64,000 bases of DNA from assembly GCA_015847255.1 (NCBI GenBank), contig JADLZK010008795.1, forward strand, positions 806,001 to 870,000, read 5' to 3'. The notes below the pieces were generated by a model. It did no database searches, had not been told where the DNA came from, and saw only the letters and a program-made list of their open reading frames with translations. The position numbers and the translations under genes were made by a program. This DNA comes from Hyparrhenia diplandra (taxonomy: Eukaryota > Streptophyta > Magnoliopsida > Poales > Poaceae). This document shows positions 1 to 12,424 of the stretch, in pieces; the stretch's first letter is position 1; every line of letters begins with the position of its first letter.

Positions 1-987
1 TTCTCCACCCCATCCGGTTGGCCCGACTCCACGGTATAACGTGGCGGTGGCGTTCCTCCCTCGAGCACGCTTGGCGGCCACACTACGGGCTTCCACACGT
101 CCCTCCTACACACCACGGGTGGCGTGCGCGCTCGGCGCCCGTTAAAGATGGCTGGTATCGGGGCAAGGTGAGGGCCCCTCACACTCTTCGCACCATGGAG
201 GCCACGGGTCGGGGTAGTGAAGTTGAGTTTGTGGTGATTAGGTTCGACCTATTGCACCATGATGGATTTCTTTGGGATGTTGGACATGTTGCACTTTGTG
301 ATGGATCTCGTTTCGATGTTGGACATGTTAGATTTCGTTTGGATGTTGGACATGTTGGATTTCGTTTGGATGTTGGACTATATGTGTGAATTTGTGATAT
401 ATGTGGATTATATATGTGAATTTGTGATATATATGTGCATTATATATGTGAATTTGTGATATATGTGGTTTATGTGTATATATGGATGCATTGTGGTATA
501 TATATATGTGTATTTGCAGAAGAAACAACAAAAACAGCAAAAAAAAAAAAATTCCCAGCTTTGCCGAGGTGCATGGGTGGCACTTTCGGCAAAGTAACCA
601 TAAGTTTGCCGAGTGTCGCCAATATTGCACTTTCGAAAAAGATTATTTTTAAAATAAATAACCGGGCGCGATCTTGACATGGTACTTTCGACAAAGTTTT
701 TAAATATAAGAGTACAAATCTTTTGCGCGTCGTGCGTGTCAACACTCCGCAAAGGACTGTTCAGTTAACGGTCGACGTTTCCTTTGCCGGAATCTCGACC
801 GCGGCACTTTCGGGCGAATCCTTTGCCGAGTGCCCGACATCGGCACTCGGCAAAGTTTCTTTGCCAGTAATTCTTTGCCGAGTGGGCTTCTCCGAGTTGG
901 GCACTCGGCAATGCCTTTGCCGAAGTGCAAAGGTGCCTTTGCCTAGTGCATCCTGCACTTTCGGCAAAGCTTTCGATTCCTGTAGTG
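1..987. mobile_element. Right end of a CACTA (En/Spm-type) DNA transposon, left end outside window
   Basis: The segment ends at 987 in TGTAGTG, the inverse of the CACTACA terminus. From about 555 to 970 it carries many direct and inverted copies of the subterminal motif TTTGCCGAGTG and its complement. Such subterminal repeats bind the element's own transposase in En/Spm-type elements. No transposase reading frame is visible in the part present; the reading frames over 18-998 look like chance frames. The 3-bp target duplication cannot be checked because the other end lies before position 1. Confidence 0.8.
276..475. repeat. Two short tandem repeat tracts inside the CACTA element
   Basis: About 276-378 repeats a unit resembling GATGTTGGACATGTTGGATT three to four times. 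About 379-475 repeats a roughly 32-bp unit centred on TATGTGAATTTGTGATATAT three times. The reading frames across them merely translate the repeats. Confidence 0.7.
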
Positions 988-1468
988 AAGTGAATTAATC
1001 CATGCTATTAGAAGTACGAGTAGTTTGGCGACTTGGTATATTTTTCTCCAAAATGGTGGCAGCTCGAGGCTTGCTACCGTTGAGCTCCAACGGTGAAGGT
1101 TTCCTGTGGCAACTATGGCCTGTGGTTTCGTTTTTTGCCGTGGCATACCGTCCCGGTCTCCCATGCTTGTTTTGGCTCGCTGGTTGCTTTCCGTACGCAG
1201 GTAGGCAACCTCTGCTACTATCACACTTGTGCTATCCATCCATGGCACACTATGATGATGTTGTAGACCGTGTCCGGCGGGCCTCGGTCCGGCATAGCTG
1301 TGCCATGGGCAGGCATGCGGCTGCCAGCCGATTTGACCGAACAGGGCAGGCCGCAGGTGAGGCCTGTGGCCAGTGCTGCACTGCCGATAGGTTCACGCGG
1401 AGCGTAGACCGATACTCTGTTTATTTTACAACTAGACCGATACTCTGGTTGTTTGGTTGTTTGGCTGT
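988..1468. other. Unassigned spacer
   Basis: A 162-codon frame covers most of this stretch on the plus strand, but its translation shows no domain, signal peptide or repeat that I recognise. It runs straight into the MITE end beyond 1,468, so I do not call a gene. Confidence 0.4.
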
Positions 1469-3137
1469 CTTCTTTGTGTTTAGTTGGTGAAATATAGGGT
1501 GTGTTTGGTTGGTCCAAAAAGAACTATCCAGGCTAGGTTAGGCCTGAATAGCACTTGTTTGGTTGCAATTTCTGGGGTTGGGGCGGGCGGGGAGGGGAAG
1601 AGGAGCAGCCTGCCATACTGCTCGAAGGCCCGGTGGAGAAGGCCAACTTGGCGCTAACCGTTCATCCAGGTTGCGACCTGCTTTAATTCGGCGCCCGGTG
1701 TTTCCCTCACCTCCCGTGCTGCTTCTTCCAATCGTCGTCGAGAATCCCGTCGTCGACATCTCCCTCTTCCTCGCCGACGCGCGGCACCAGCGGTAGCACC
1801 CAACAATTGAGCGACGGGCGGCGCCATCTAGGACGGCGGCGGCAGCGGTAGGCACGCGAGGACGCGGCGGCTCAAGGAGGGCGTGCGGCGCTGGCGCGAG
1901 GGATGAGGAGGCTCGAGCGGTGGCGTGGGCGTGTGGCGGCGGCTCCGCCGGGCGGCGGGCAAGGGCATGGCAGCAAAGAGCTGGGCGGGAGCTGGTGGCG
2001 GTTGTCTTGCCGGGACCTCGGCGGCGGCGCGGGCGGGCCGGCGTCGCTCGGCGAGTTCACGGACATGGAGGGCAGGTCGCGGCGCGGACTTCCCTCTGCG
2101 GCGACGGGCGGTACCGGCACCGGCAGCGCCCTCGGGGCACAAGACGGCCGCGGCTGTGGCCACGGCGTGACCGGCACGGCGAGTGCGGCCTCGCGCCCCG
2201 CAGCGAGCGGCGCCGCCGCGGTGGAGGAGAGAGGCGTGGCGGCTGCTGCGGCGTCGAAAACTCCCTGCGGCGCGCTTCTCATGCAGCCCGGCGCTTCGGT
2301 CTTTGCGGCCTTCGCCAAGCTCGCCGTCGCGTCCTAGCGGGAAGCCGCCCCTCATTTGGCTGTTCATCGTGGCGGCGGCAAGCCCGGCACGGCCCAAGCG
2401 AAAAGGCACTACATGCAGCTTGTGGGGCGCGTCGCGGGGGGAGGCCATGGTTCGGGGCGGAGAAGGGGAGGAGGGGTGCCATCGCGGTGGGCCATGGGTT
2501 TACACCCGGCCGCCCGCGACATGTTCGATCAAATGCTGATGTAGGGTAAAGTGACCAGAACCGGGGAAGAGGTGACCATACCAAAATCATGCGAGCAACC
2601 AAACGGACCACGGCCTAGCGGGCTAACATAATACATGCAAACCAAACAACGAGACTCACTTCTCTTTTGGGCGAGTTAAACCTATTACGTTACATTGAGA
2701 TAGCTGAGGCTAGACACGGAAGGCAAACCAAACACACCCATATTGGGTTCGCTATTTGTAGCACTTTTAGTTTGTGTTAATTATTGTCCCACCATAGACT
2801 AACTAGGCTCAAAAGATTCTTCTGACACTTTTCAGCTAAACTATGCAATTAGTTTTTCTATTTACCTATATTTAATGCTCCATTTATGCGTAAAAGATTT
2901 GATGTGATAGTTATTGTAGCACTTTTTGGGTTGCCTTTTCACCAATCTAGAGATGCATATAAGAAGTAGTAAATGTAGGTAAAAAATAACTAACTACATA
3001 GTTTGGTTGTAAATCGAGGCGAATCTTTTGAGCTTAGTTAATTTATAATTGGACAATATTTGCCAAATACAAAAAAAGTGCTACAATTGCCTAAATTCTA
3101 TCATTTGGAATTTCATGTGCAACTAAACAAAGCCTAA
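1469..3137. mobile_element. MITE of the GGCTTTGTTTAGTTGC type, split by an inserted TIR element
   Basis: The left end (CTTTGTGTTTAGTTG near 1,472) and the right end (CAACTAAACAAAGCC near 3,120-3,135) are imperfect inverted repeats. The two internal arms are also inverted copies: the block with TAGCACTTTTAGTTTGTG and TAGGCTCAAAAGATTC (2,756-2,820) returns in reverse complement at about 3,020-3,085. The MITE is therefore a long imperfect hairpin. The element at 1,497-2,739 was inserted into its left arm. Confidence 0.6.
1497..2739. mobile_element. Non-autonomous TIR transposon, GC-rich, PIF/Harbinger-like
   Basis: It has perfect 14-bp terminal inverted repeats, GGGTGTGTTTGGTT at 1,497-1,510 and the complement at 2,726-2,739. 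They are flanked by a 3-bp ATA direct repeat (1,494-1,496 and 2,740-2,742). Termini and duplication length fit the PIF/Harbinger superfamily, although TTA or TAA is the usual target. The 1.2-kb interior is very GC-rich and carries overlapping frames on both strands with no recognisable domain. It could be captured genic DNA, but I cannot identify a donor. Confidence 0.65.
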
Positions 3138-4902
3138 GACTATACGGACATGTTTGGTTCCCGCGCCACCACTAAAGTGGTGCGCCACCAAAATTTTGGT
3201 GCACCTTTGATTCTTTGAAAAGGTGCGGCGCCGCCATCACCATCAAATCCTCCCGCCATAGCATTTCACCACAAAAAGTGTCGAGGCGAGAAACTACGCC
3301 CAGCGGGCGTGGCGCCAAGCTCCACTAGCGTGGCGTTCCTTATCGACCTCGAGCAGGCGGACAAATAGCGTCGTGCTCAAGCAAGGATGCAAAGCTCTGG
3401 CGCTCTCCCCACCTCGGTGAGGCCGGTGAAGTGGCTCGGCGGGCGTCGCTCGGCGAGGGGGCGCTCAGCGGCGGCAGCTCAAGGAAGAAGAGGAGGTCGG
3501 CCGGGGCGGGGGCGGGTCGGTGGCGGCCGGACTTGGAACCCGGCCCGCGGGCGGCGGCGGTTGTTGGGCTGCAGCGGGCGGCGGGGTGGCCCGATGCCGC
3601 CCCAGGCCGCGGTGTTGGAGGCGAGGTAGTCGCGCGGTTGAAGAGCTACTCGGCCGGGGCGGGCGCATTGCGGCGGTTGGCGGAGTGGAGCGGAGGTGGT
3701 GTGGCGGTGCAAGAAGCGCGTTGAGGCCCTGGAGGTCGCCGAGAGAGGGGAAAGCGTTGTAGGAGAGTCACGGTGGAGATAGTCTTAGAGTTTCTAACTC
3801 AACCTCTAGCCCTCAACTAACTCTAAATGTGTTTGAATGACAGGGTTAGATTGACAATAATTGCACTTTTTTCAATCATTCATAAGGATCTAGTGTGGCT
3901 ACCTCTTGTGGGGTCTTTGGGCTTGCGAGCTGGATGTGGGAGGCGGAGGGTAAGCGAGATCGCATGGGCGGTTGGGGGAGCTCCAGGCTCTGCCAGGCAA
4001 CTCCTCTCCGCTGGCCGCGGCGGGTCTTGGGGTGCGGGAGTGCGGGAGGCGCAAGTGATGCGGTCGGCGGGCTGCGTCGCGACCAGATGAGGTCGGGTGA
4101 GGAGGTGTGTTCGGCGTGCGTTGTTGGGCGTCGATGCGGATGGGAGCCGCGCGGCGGCGAGCGCGAGGATAGGGGGCGGCGAGCAAGATAAAAGGGATCT
4201 AGTGCGCCGGATGAGATGCTTTTTGGTGGGTGTTGACAATAAAACCGGTAACACAACAAAACAAAGAGCTAGATGGCTCTCACGTTGGGCAAGCAAAAAT
4301 CGGAATTGACAAGCCCTAGGGATGTCCACACGGACCGTGTGCACACAGCGATGGCGCGATGCATAAGGCACGTCGCGGAGGAGCCTCGTCGGGGCGCGAT
4401 CACGCCAAGACACTGCCCGGCGAAGTCTCTTGCTACCGAAACCTCACACGCGCTGGGACGGACCCGTGAGAGCGTCGCGGTGGCAATGGGCTTCCTAGGC
4501 GGCGACCGCTCTAGGGCATTGTCGTCGTCGGTCACATTGTTCATGGCGGCATCAACGAAGAAGAAGAGAGGAAGAAGAGAGAAGATTAGGGTTTGGTAGA
4601 TGTGTTGTGACGATTGGATGTAGATGGGATCAAATCGGCCATGAACCTCTTATTATATATAGAGGGGGTGGTCTTATCCCCTTAGGAAACAGTCCCGGGA
4701 CGTTCCCAATTACCAAAACTCGTCCAACAACAAGGTCCAAAATCGCAAGGGGGTGCCTCACGCGAGCAACTGACGCAGACTTCCGCGTCCAGCGCGCCCT
4801 GACGCGCACAACCCGATTTCTTCAAGTCTTGTGCTTCGTTCAAAGTATGAAATGACATCCATTTATTTTCTTGACACGTTGCCCATTCTAAAAATAGCGT
4901 AG
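3138..4902. other. GC-rich repetitive-looking DNA with a possible minus-strand promoter
   Basis: The start resembles the TIR of another element (GGACATGTTTGGTTCC near 3,148), but I find no matching right end. Two GC-rich blocks (about 3,370-3,720 and 3,930-4,190) have overlapping frames without recognisable domains. On the minus strand, a TATA-like CTATATATAATA near 4,651-4,666 lies upstream of a 91-codon frame starting at 4,544. It could be part of an old LTR or a gene 5' end. No function can be assigned. Confidence 0.3.
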
Positions 4903-4903
4903 A

Positions 4904-5195
4904 GGGCCATGTTTAGATGGCCAAAGTTTTGCCAAAAAACTTACAAATTTTTAGACCCTCTCCATCACATCACATTAAATACACCAAAAAGACATATGTT
5001 CGGAGCAAGTAAATGTAAGTAAAAAAAATAACCACTTACACGGTTTTGTTGCAAATCACAAGACTTGAATCTTTTGAGCTTAGTTAGTCCATAATTAGGC
5101 GGTGTTTACCAAATACAAACGAAAGTGCTACGAGGAGTGGTACGGCGGTTAGAAGCGGTGCTTTTGGCAAATATTTTGCCATCTACACGAGGCCC
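4904..5195. mobile_element. MITE with GGGCC...GATGGC terminal inverted repeats
   Basis: The ends at about 4,904 and 5,195 are imperfect inverted repeats: GGGCCATGTTTAGATGGC, and its counterpart GCCATCTACACGAGGCCC. The interior shares the block TCTTTTGAGCTTAGTTAGT and the AAATACAAACGAAAGTGCTA segment with the split MITE at 1,469-3,137, so the two are related. No coding capacity is seen. Confidence 0.6.
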
Positions 5196-5278
5196 TATTT
5201 TGGGTGTCAACAAGTGGACACCAAAAGTAACCCCAATAAACGCCTCCTTAAGGGGTTAGTTTTTTAGGTTTGTTAGAT

Positions 5279-5294
5279 GGATCTAACATCAATC
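5279..5294. repeat. Left target-site duplication of the LINE
   Basis: GGATCTAACATCAATC occurs here and again at 12,425-12,440, exactly bracketing the minus-strand LINE. Confidence 0.9.
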
Positions 5295-5779
5295 TTTTTC
5301 GAACCGGGGACTTTCCCCATTTCCATTGCAAAGAACGGAAATACAGCAATTTTTAGATATGTTCGAGAAAGGAAAAAGAACGAGCGAGTTTAAACTCTCT
5401 AATGGGAACTTGGCTGGGGGACACGTTAACCCCCAACCACCCAAACAACCGGACCCAAGCACAAAAGCATGACAACTATCTGTTACGGCAAATTAGAAAC
5501 GGTATCGACTACTCCCCGGTTGCCATCATCCACGCTTGCCCGACTTCATTTGTCGGCGCAGAGTCGGGTTGTGGGGGTCTTGGTGGAGCGAGGTTGATCG
5601 AGAGCGGAGAGTAGCTTTGGCGGTTTCGGGTCCAAGCTTCCTTGTCTTCCTCCTTCGATAGACCTGTCCAAAATTTCATTAAAGCACACGCATGGTGATA
5701 ATCTCAAGTGGAGTATGCAGCCGTTTTCCTTCAAAACAAACATCATTCATTTTTTTTTTTTCCAAATAGCCCAGCATAT

Positions 5780-8700
5780 TGCTGCCATACCAATTGCATG
5801 AAAGCGTGTCCCACCTGGGGATCCACTTATCACACCACATCCATCCCTCGTTCTAAGGATGATGGGATATCGAGTAGCACCAACACAAGTTGCAATAGTA
5901 GCCCGGATGCTTTTAGCAATAGGACAAGTAAACAAGAGGTGATCAACGGTTTCGGGATAGTGACAAAAATAACAAATAGGATCTCCTTTCGGTTTCTTTT
6001 AATCATGTTTTCTTTTGTCAAAATAGCTTTGTTGGCCACAAGCCATAGAAATATCTTGATTTTAGGAGGAATTCTAGCTTTTCAGATTCTTTTATGATCA
6101 AAACCACTTTCATTAGTAGTTAGAGCATTATACATTGATTTAACGTAGAAAATCGCCACTTTTTTTCTAATTTCCGGATACTTATATCCGGGCTTGTACT
6201 CGGGACTTGGCCCGGGATCTTATCCCCTGAGTTTCATCCACTTTCGAGTTGAGATCAACAGGAAGCCATCGAGTAAAGGGACGAGAATCTTGGATGTTTC
6301 AAGGAATTGTGCTACTTTGATGTCTTTACGTTCACACGGTTTATACAGATGGATAATTTTTCAGATAGAGGCTTGTCTTCAAGCCAACTATCATGCCACA
6401 AAAAAGTTTTCTTCCCATCCACGGACCTTCATTTTTCTACCTTGTAGATACAAATGTTTAACCTTTAACATATCGGCCAGATTGGAGAATCTGTTTGTTT
6501 ATGCTTGACGGTAGTGATGGAATCTTCTTTAAGATATTTATACTTAATTATCTCTGCCATAGGCGTTTCATTCTCTAATTTCCACCACCATTTACATATG
6601 AGACCCGACATTCACTTTTCTAATGTCCTTGATTCCCAACCCTCCCTTCTTCTTACTCTTACATATCTTTGGCCATCTCACCAAATGATATTTTCTTTTG
6701 GTATGGCCACCTTGCCAAAAGAATGATCTTCTATCTTTATCCGGTTCATTGACCACGGTCTTTGGGAAAAGGTAAATAGACATGTGGTACATAAAAGTAT
6801 TATTTAGGCTAGATGAAATCAGAGAAGCTCTTCCAGCAATAGTTAATGAAGAACCTCTCCAAACACTCGGTTTCTTACCACTTTTATCCAATAAAGGGGT
6901 CCAATCGCCACATGTAGTAAATTTGGGACTAACAGTACACCGGGTATTTAATGGGAAAATATCCTATCGGCAATTAAAAATTTCAGCATACTTAGATGCC
7001 ACCTCATCATCACCATTGATTACCACCACTTCACTTTTGTTGAAATTTATCTTAAGGCCAGCCATCATTTCATACAAATATAGCAATAATTTCAAGTTCC
7101 TAGCACTTTCCACATCATCTTTTAGACATATTATGGTATCATGCATCGCATGCTAAAGTATGACTACCCCATTTGGGATGATGTGCTCAATAAGGCCCCC
7201 TGATTTTGCCATTCTTTTGAGCATGATGGATCATTCTAGTAAGACAATCTGCTACAAAATTAAAGAGAATAGGGGAGAGGGGGTCCCTTTGTCTAACCCT
7301 CTATAGCTTTTGATATATGGGCCAATGATATCATTAATTTTAACACTAACAGTTCCTCCAAAGTAACAACTTTGTTCAATCCAAGAGCACCATTTTTCAT
7401 TAAATCCCCTAGCTCTCAAGCCGTATAGCAACAAATTCAATTTACCTTATCATAAGCCTTCTCAAAGTCTAACTTTAAAATAATTCCACACTCTTTTTCT
7501 CCTTTTAGTTTCATGCCTTATCTCATGTAGGATAAAAACACCGGACATGATATTCCTCCCTTCATGAAAGCAGTTTTGAGGCGGTGTGAATCAATTTTTC
7601 AAAGCAAATTTCTCCATCCTAGCGGTTAGGACTTTAGTTATCAATTTGTATATACAATTGAGCGGGCAAATAGGGCGGATCTTGTTGAATCTTAGCGACA
7701 TCGATACCTTTGGTAATAGAGTTATTATGCCATAGTTGATCCTGCTAATGTCAACATTACCTTTGTGAAAATCATCAAATAGTTGTATAATATCAAGTTT
7801 CACAATTTTCCAACAAGCTTGGTAGAATTCAATTGGAATGCTATCAGGGCCGGTACCTTTTATTCTTTTCCATGGAAGATAGAGCTGCCCAAAATCTGCT
7901 TCGAAAAAAAGGCTTAACCAATATCAAATTATCATTTGCATCTAGCTTAGCCAAGCCATCCCATATATCATTGCTCATTTGAATATCAAATTCGGGAGCA
8001 GGCCAAATAATTCTCAGTATAATATTCAGTTGCATGTTGCAACAAATTCTCATCACCCTCCAGAATCACCCCATCCTTCTCAAAGCTAAGAATGGTATTT
8101 TTGCTTCTTCTTCCATTGGCCACTCTGTGGAAATATTTGGTGTTCATATCACCATTTCTGCAGCCCAGGTTTCATGAGACCCATTGTGCCAATATATCTC
8201 TTCTTGCTCTAAAAGCTTAAAATTTTCATTAAGTAATTCAGTTTTTGTGCCCATTGATCATGAGAAAGACAATTAACTTCCTCCAAAGCTTCTAAATCTT
8301 GGATTTCTACCAATAACTCATGTCTCCTTTTTCCTCATCCGGCTGTGTGTATATTCACACCCCACCCTTTCGAGATATTGTTTGCGAGTTTCAATCTCAT
8401 TTGCAAACAATCTAGGGTTGATCTAGCATAACATGGATTTGCCCAGATTCTTTCTACTTGAGAAAAGAAGTCTGGGTTCTTAAGCTTTGGCTTCGGTTCA
8501 AATTTGAACTTAATGCTCTTTGATTTTTTAGCCCTGTTAGCTTCAGTAAGCACTATAAGAGGATTATGATCAGATAATTCTCTGGGTAGTTTATTAATCA
8601 TCACTAGAGGGAAGATATCTTCCCATGTACTAGACATTAACACCCTATCCAATCTCTCCAGAGTTGGGTTCTCTTGGTTATTGGTCCAGGTGAACTTTCC

Positions 8701-9272
8701 ACCTGCCATAGTGATTTCCCTGAGTTCATATAGATTGATCAAAGCATTGAACAAGCTGGAATATCTATGTACCCCAGTGTTTTTTTTTTTTCATTAGCAT
8801 ATCTAATCAAATTAAAATCACCCCCACCAAAATGGGTTCCTTGGACTTAGAGCAAAAGCGAGCCGGTTCACTTAGGAATGCGGGTTTAAGCTCCTCATGA
8901 GCTGGCCCATATACAACCAATGATTCCACTTTGCCCTAAGATTTTTATCCACAAGATTGAGCTGTAACATGTATTCACCATGCTCATAAGTTTCAACGTC
9001 ATACAGATCACTTTTAACTCCCACTAGTATACCCCAGATTTACCATTGGAGGGATTCCACATCGAGAAAAAATCTTTGTTTGGATCAAATTGTCTAAAAA
9101 TGCCATCATCATATTTTTCAACCATGGTTTCCTGTAAACCAATGAAGTGCAAGTCATATTGAAAAATTAGATCTTTCAAGAAGGTGGAGACCCCAGTTTT
9201 CCCGAGGCCTCTGCCATTCCATATGAGACCTTGCATTAGGAAACTTTTATTTTTTTGTTTTCCTAATAACAC
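5780..9272 (-). pseudogene. LINE ORF2: endonuclease, reverse transcriptase, zf-RVT
   Basis: In order on the minus strand: the N-terminus of an endonuclease/exonuclease/phosphatase domain (WNGRGLGKTG and GLQET, about 9,235-9,030); the endonuclease C-terminus with RLDRVL and SDHNPL (8,754-8,560); RT finger and palm segments with IRPICPLN and YKLITKVL (7,803-7,600); a disrupted GTPSPLF segment near 7,260; GLKINFNKSEV near 7,050; and the RT thumb/connection region (6,891-6,600). A zinc-binding segment with CYFCHYPETVDHLLFTC follows near 5,975-5,925, typical of zf-RVT. The RT active-site box reads AMHDTI (about 7,152-7,135) where an F/YADD motif is expected, so catalysis would be lost even without the many frameshifts and stops. 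Confidence 0.88.
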
Positions 9273-9289
9273 GAGGGGTTAGGCTTCCT

Positions 9290-12259
9290 ACCCTTTCTCT
9301 TCTTTTAGGCGCAGGACTTTCCGACCCAAATCATTTTTAGTAGCAAGTGGAGAGAACTTGACTACTTTTTTCCTTTCCCTCTGTTTTTTCTTTGACAAAA
9401 CAAGAATATAATCATCAGTATCAGAATACTCTTCCCTTATCAAGAATAATGTTAGCAGGAGATTCATCATTTGTACTACTTTCTTCTATCATGCAAGTTT
9501 TATTTTTGAGGTAATTGTTTGACAAAGATTTCATGCCTGGCACATTCTAATTCCTTAAGCAAGTTAAAAGTATTTAGTTTATCACAACCTATATCAACAC
9601 CCATGCTAGTAGACAATTCATCAATCTCATCAATAGGTAAAAACAGAGAACATATTATGATCGGGATTTGTTACCTTCAAGGTTTCTTTTCTTAGAAATC
9701 CTCTCATTCTTCTCTTTGGTTGTCATGGCAATATCTTTTGAGAGCCTCTCACTCCTTCTAGTTGCTCTTGCTTCTTGAGGCAGCTTGTCTTGCACCAGAT
9801 CTTGAGGGTCAGGCCCATTCATTCCAGCAACCTTAGACAGCATGTCGCCATCATTCATTTCAGGGATTTTCACAACTTCCTCATTCAAGCCATCAACATG
9901 AGATAAGATAGTCTTATCATGATGCTCAGTTTCAAGCATAGATGTATCAGCAGCAATATCCAACACACAAGTTTCCTCCTCATTAGGCTGACTATCTTGG
10001 TTATTGATGATATTATCATCAGAGATAAAAATTTCAGGAGAGCTAGCCTTGATGTTGCAGGTACCTTCACCTTCCTTGCCCATATTAATTTCTTCTCCCT
10101 TAGTTGTTGTTAAGCTTACATCAATCTCTTTGCTTGTCTTCTCAAGGAAGTGAACCTGCTCAATGATGAACCAACTTTCATTGTGTTTGAAGTTCCTCTT
10201 GGGAGACTTGACTTTGTTATTCGGTTTGGGATGACTCACCACCCAGAGAATCACTGTCAGAGTCAGACACAACCATCTTATCAGGTATGAGAACCTTCCC
10301 ATAGTTCTATGAGCCCTCACCCATATATGCTTTCTGAGCATCTTTCAGCAGTTTCACATTATGATCAGATAGTGATCTATTTTGAAATTTAGGAGGTGCA
10401 GAGCTCATAACTCTCTTTCCCATGCTTTTTTTCATTGTCGCGTGACATCATTGGCAAAGTATCTCTCTTATGATTGCCTTGGTCTTCATCACTTCTAGGC
10501 TTCTTATAGGATGGTTCATCATCTCTTATGGGAATCCCAGACTTGGATTGCTTCTCCTTAGCTTCAATGCTTAACTCTCTCTCAAATCCAAAGTCAAACA
10601 CAGAATTACCCAATACACCTTCTGCAGATTTAGGGACTTTGCTCAAGTCTCGCAAGCAATTTTCATCCTCACATATTCAGATTTGAATCTAGTTTTCTCA
10701 TCTAGCTCACAATCTTTCCCACTAGTCCAGCTACGGTGAATGGTTAGATAGGATCTACGGTCATCGGGGATGTTAGACACCCTAAACCATCCCTGCTGTA
10801 ATTCAGCTTTGCTTCCAGCAGATGTCCATGGTTCAATCAGGATTTGGGCTTCACCCCCCTTAATACTCATAGTCTTCATAAGCACCATTGCTGAACCATC
10901 TTTGCAGTAGGGAACCTAAGAGTATAGGTATTTTCTCCCTTAAATTTTGCAGACCATTTCCAAGATTCGTAACCCAAAGAGTTAGTGAACATGTACTCAA
11001 TGTCTTTACCAGTAGCCCTGCCCTGAGTCACAGTAATTATAGCAGTACTTGCCCTATCTCTTGCTACTTTAGGATCTCTGATTTCATCAATATGAAAGAA
11101 GCTTTGCCCTTCAACTTGCGCAAACACATAATTGAGGAGCATCATTCCAAGCAAGACATGCAATACAGTCATATGTGCTATGAGAGTTATCATTGCAATA
11201 CTCACAATACTGACCTACGGCATTCAACGGTGGTGTGATTGTAGAAGCCACAGATCTCACATGCTTGCTTAGAGCCAGATTGGGGGTTTACCTCATCCTT
11301 TTCTTGGCGGTTCGGGGATAGCATGGTTATTGCTTGAACCACCGGCCAAAGATGGCCCGGGGCCCCATCTGGCGGCTAGCCGCTCCTTGTGGGCTTCCCA
11401 CTTGGAACAAGCACCACCACCTTGTACCTCACCACCACCTTCTTGAGAAGGTATAGCATCACGAGGGTTTTCCTGGAAGCCCGTCTTCCTCTGCCGGACC
11501 CGACCGCGGTTTGGATCACGGTTAGTCGGGCCTCCACGAAGCCTCCCTTCTCTAGATTCTCACCTCCTTCACCTCCTTGCTCCACGCCTCCCGTTGTTTC
11601 CCCAATCTCACCACGACCTCCCTCGTGACCGCCTCTCCCTCCATAGTTCCTCCCACGATTGCGCCAGTCATTGCGACGCCCACCGCGTGGAGGATACATG
11701 GTGGTCACTACGATGGGGGCTGGCGTCGATTTGACAGCCGCCGCGAAGGATCTAGAGGTAGGGTTTTGCCAAACCCACGAATCTCCGGAGGTTGGAGAAG
11801 AAAGGTGTGGTAGGGTCTGGATTAGGATTGGGGAATTTCTCCTCTACTAGAGGTGGCTGTTGGGTTTCTCCGGTGGCCTCACCGCTCACCCTACGCTCAC
11901 CGCTCACGAAGTCCGGCGGATTCTCGCCGCGTGTATCCCCCAGGTATTGGCCCTAGGATCCACGGGGCGACTCGGACCTTTGGTGGGGTGGGCGGAACCA
12001 CCGAAGTCCGATTACGCCCCACCTGCAGAGATTCCCCCACATCCATGCTCCGCTCTGCAGAGCTCTGCTTCTCATCAATGGCAGGTTTCCCACCATTTGA
12101 CTTCCAGTTGAACTCTATAGGCGCATGCTTAAGCTTAACACCCTGTTCCGAGACATTCTCGAATGGGAATTTAGCCGCCAAGGCCACTCGACGGAGGTTC
12201 GTTGGAGAAGGATCCATTGGAAATACGTACTGACATAAATCCGATTTCGCCCCATTCAT
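9290..12259 (-). pseudogene. LINE ORF1: nucleic-acid-binding protein with two CCHC knuckles
   Basis: The minus-strand ORF1 can be followed in pieces. It has an N-terminal segment starting at 12,259, a Gly/Arg-rich stretch (11,708-11,400), and two zinc knuckles of the form CX2CX4HX4C at about 11,262-11,221 (CEICGFYNHTTVEC) and 11,210-11,169 (CEYCNDNSHSTYDC). A conserved block with WKWSAKF and GWFRVSNIP follows (about 10,980-10,750), then a charged, low-complexity C-terminal region to about 9,300. The two knuckles lie in different frames, showing a 1-base indel between them. ORF1 proteins of plant L1 elements coat their RNA; this copy is non-functional. Confidence 0.8.
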
Positions 12260-12424
12260 CGGAACATGACGAATAGTCCGGCGGTAGGCGGGGCTTCCCG
12301 ATCTTGGTGAGGAATGAGAGGAGGATGAGAGAGACGGGAAAGGGTCATGCTCACAGCGCGAGATGTCGGCCGGAGATGACGAAGATCGTCGGAGTATCGC
12401 CGGGTCGCCCTCCGAATCGCCTCA

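Larger units (their letters stand above)
5295..12424 (-). mobile_element. Near-full-length L1-type LINE (non-LTR retrotransposon)
   Basis: This 7.1-kb insertion is bounded by a perfect 16-bp target-site duplication. Read on the minus strand it has a 5' leader, ORF1 with two CCHC zinc knuckles, ORF2 with endonuclease, reverse transcriptase and a zf-RVT-like region, and a 3' end next to a short T run (5,295-5,299) that corresponds to a residual poly-A tail. The 5' end is not truncated in any obvious way, which is uncommon for genomic LINE copies. Both reading frames are broken many times, so the copy is inactive. It inserted into unrecognised DNA. Confidence 0.92.

Noticed and set aside
1903..2549. 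Long GC-rich overlapping frames on both strands
   Set aside because: They arise from low stop-codon density in GC-rich DNA inside a TIR element. No frame shows codon periodicity or domains by eye that would favour one of them.
5402..7156. Plus-strand frames over the LINE (for example 5,708-6,097 and 6,782-7,156)
   Set aside because: They are antisense shadows of LINE ORF2, which is recognisable on the minus strand by RT and zf-RVT motifs.
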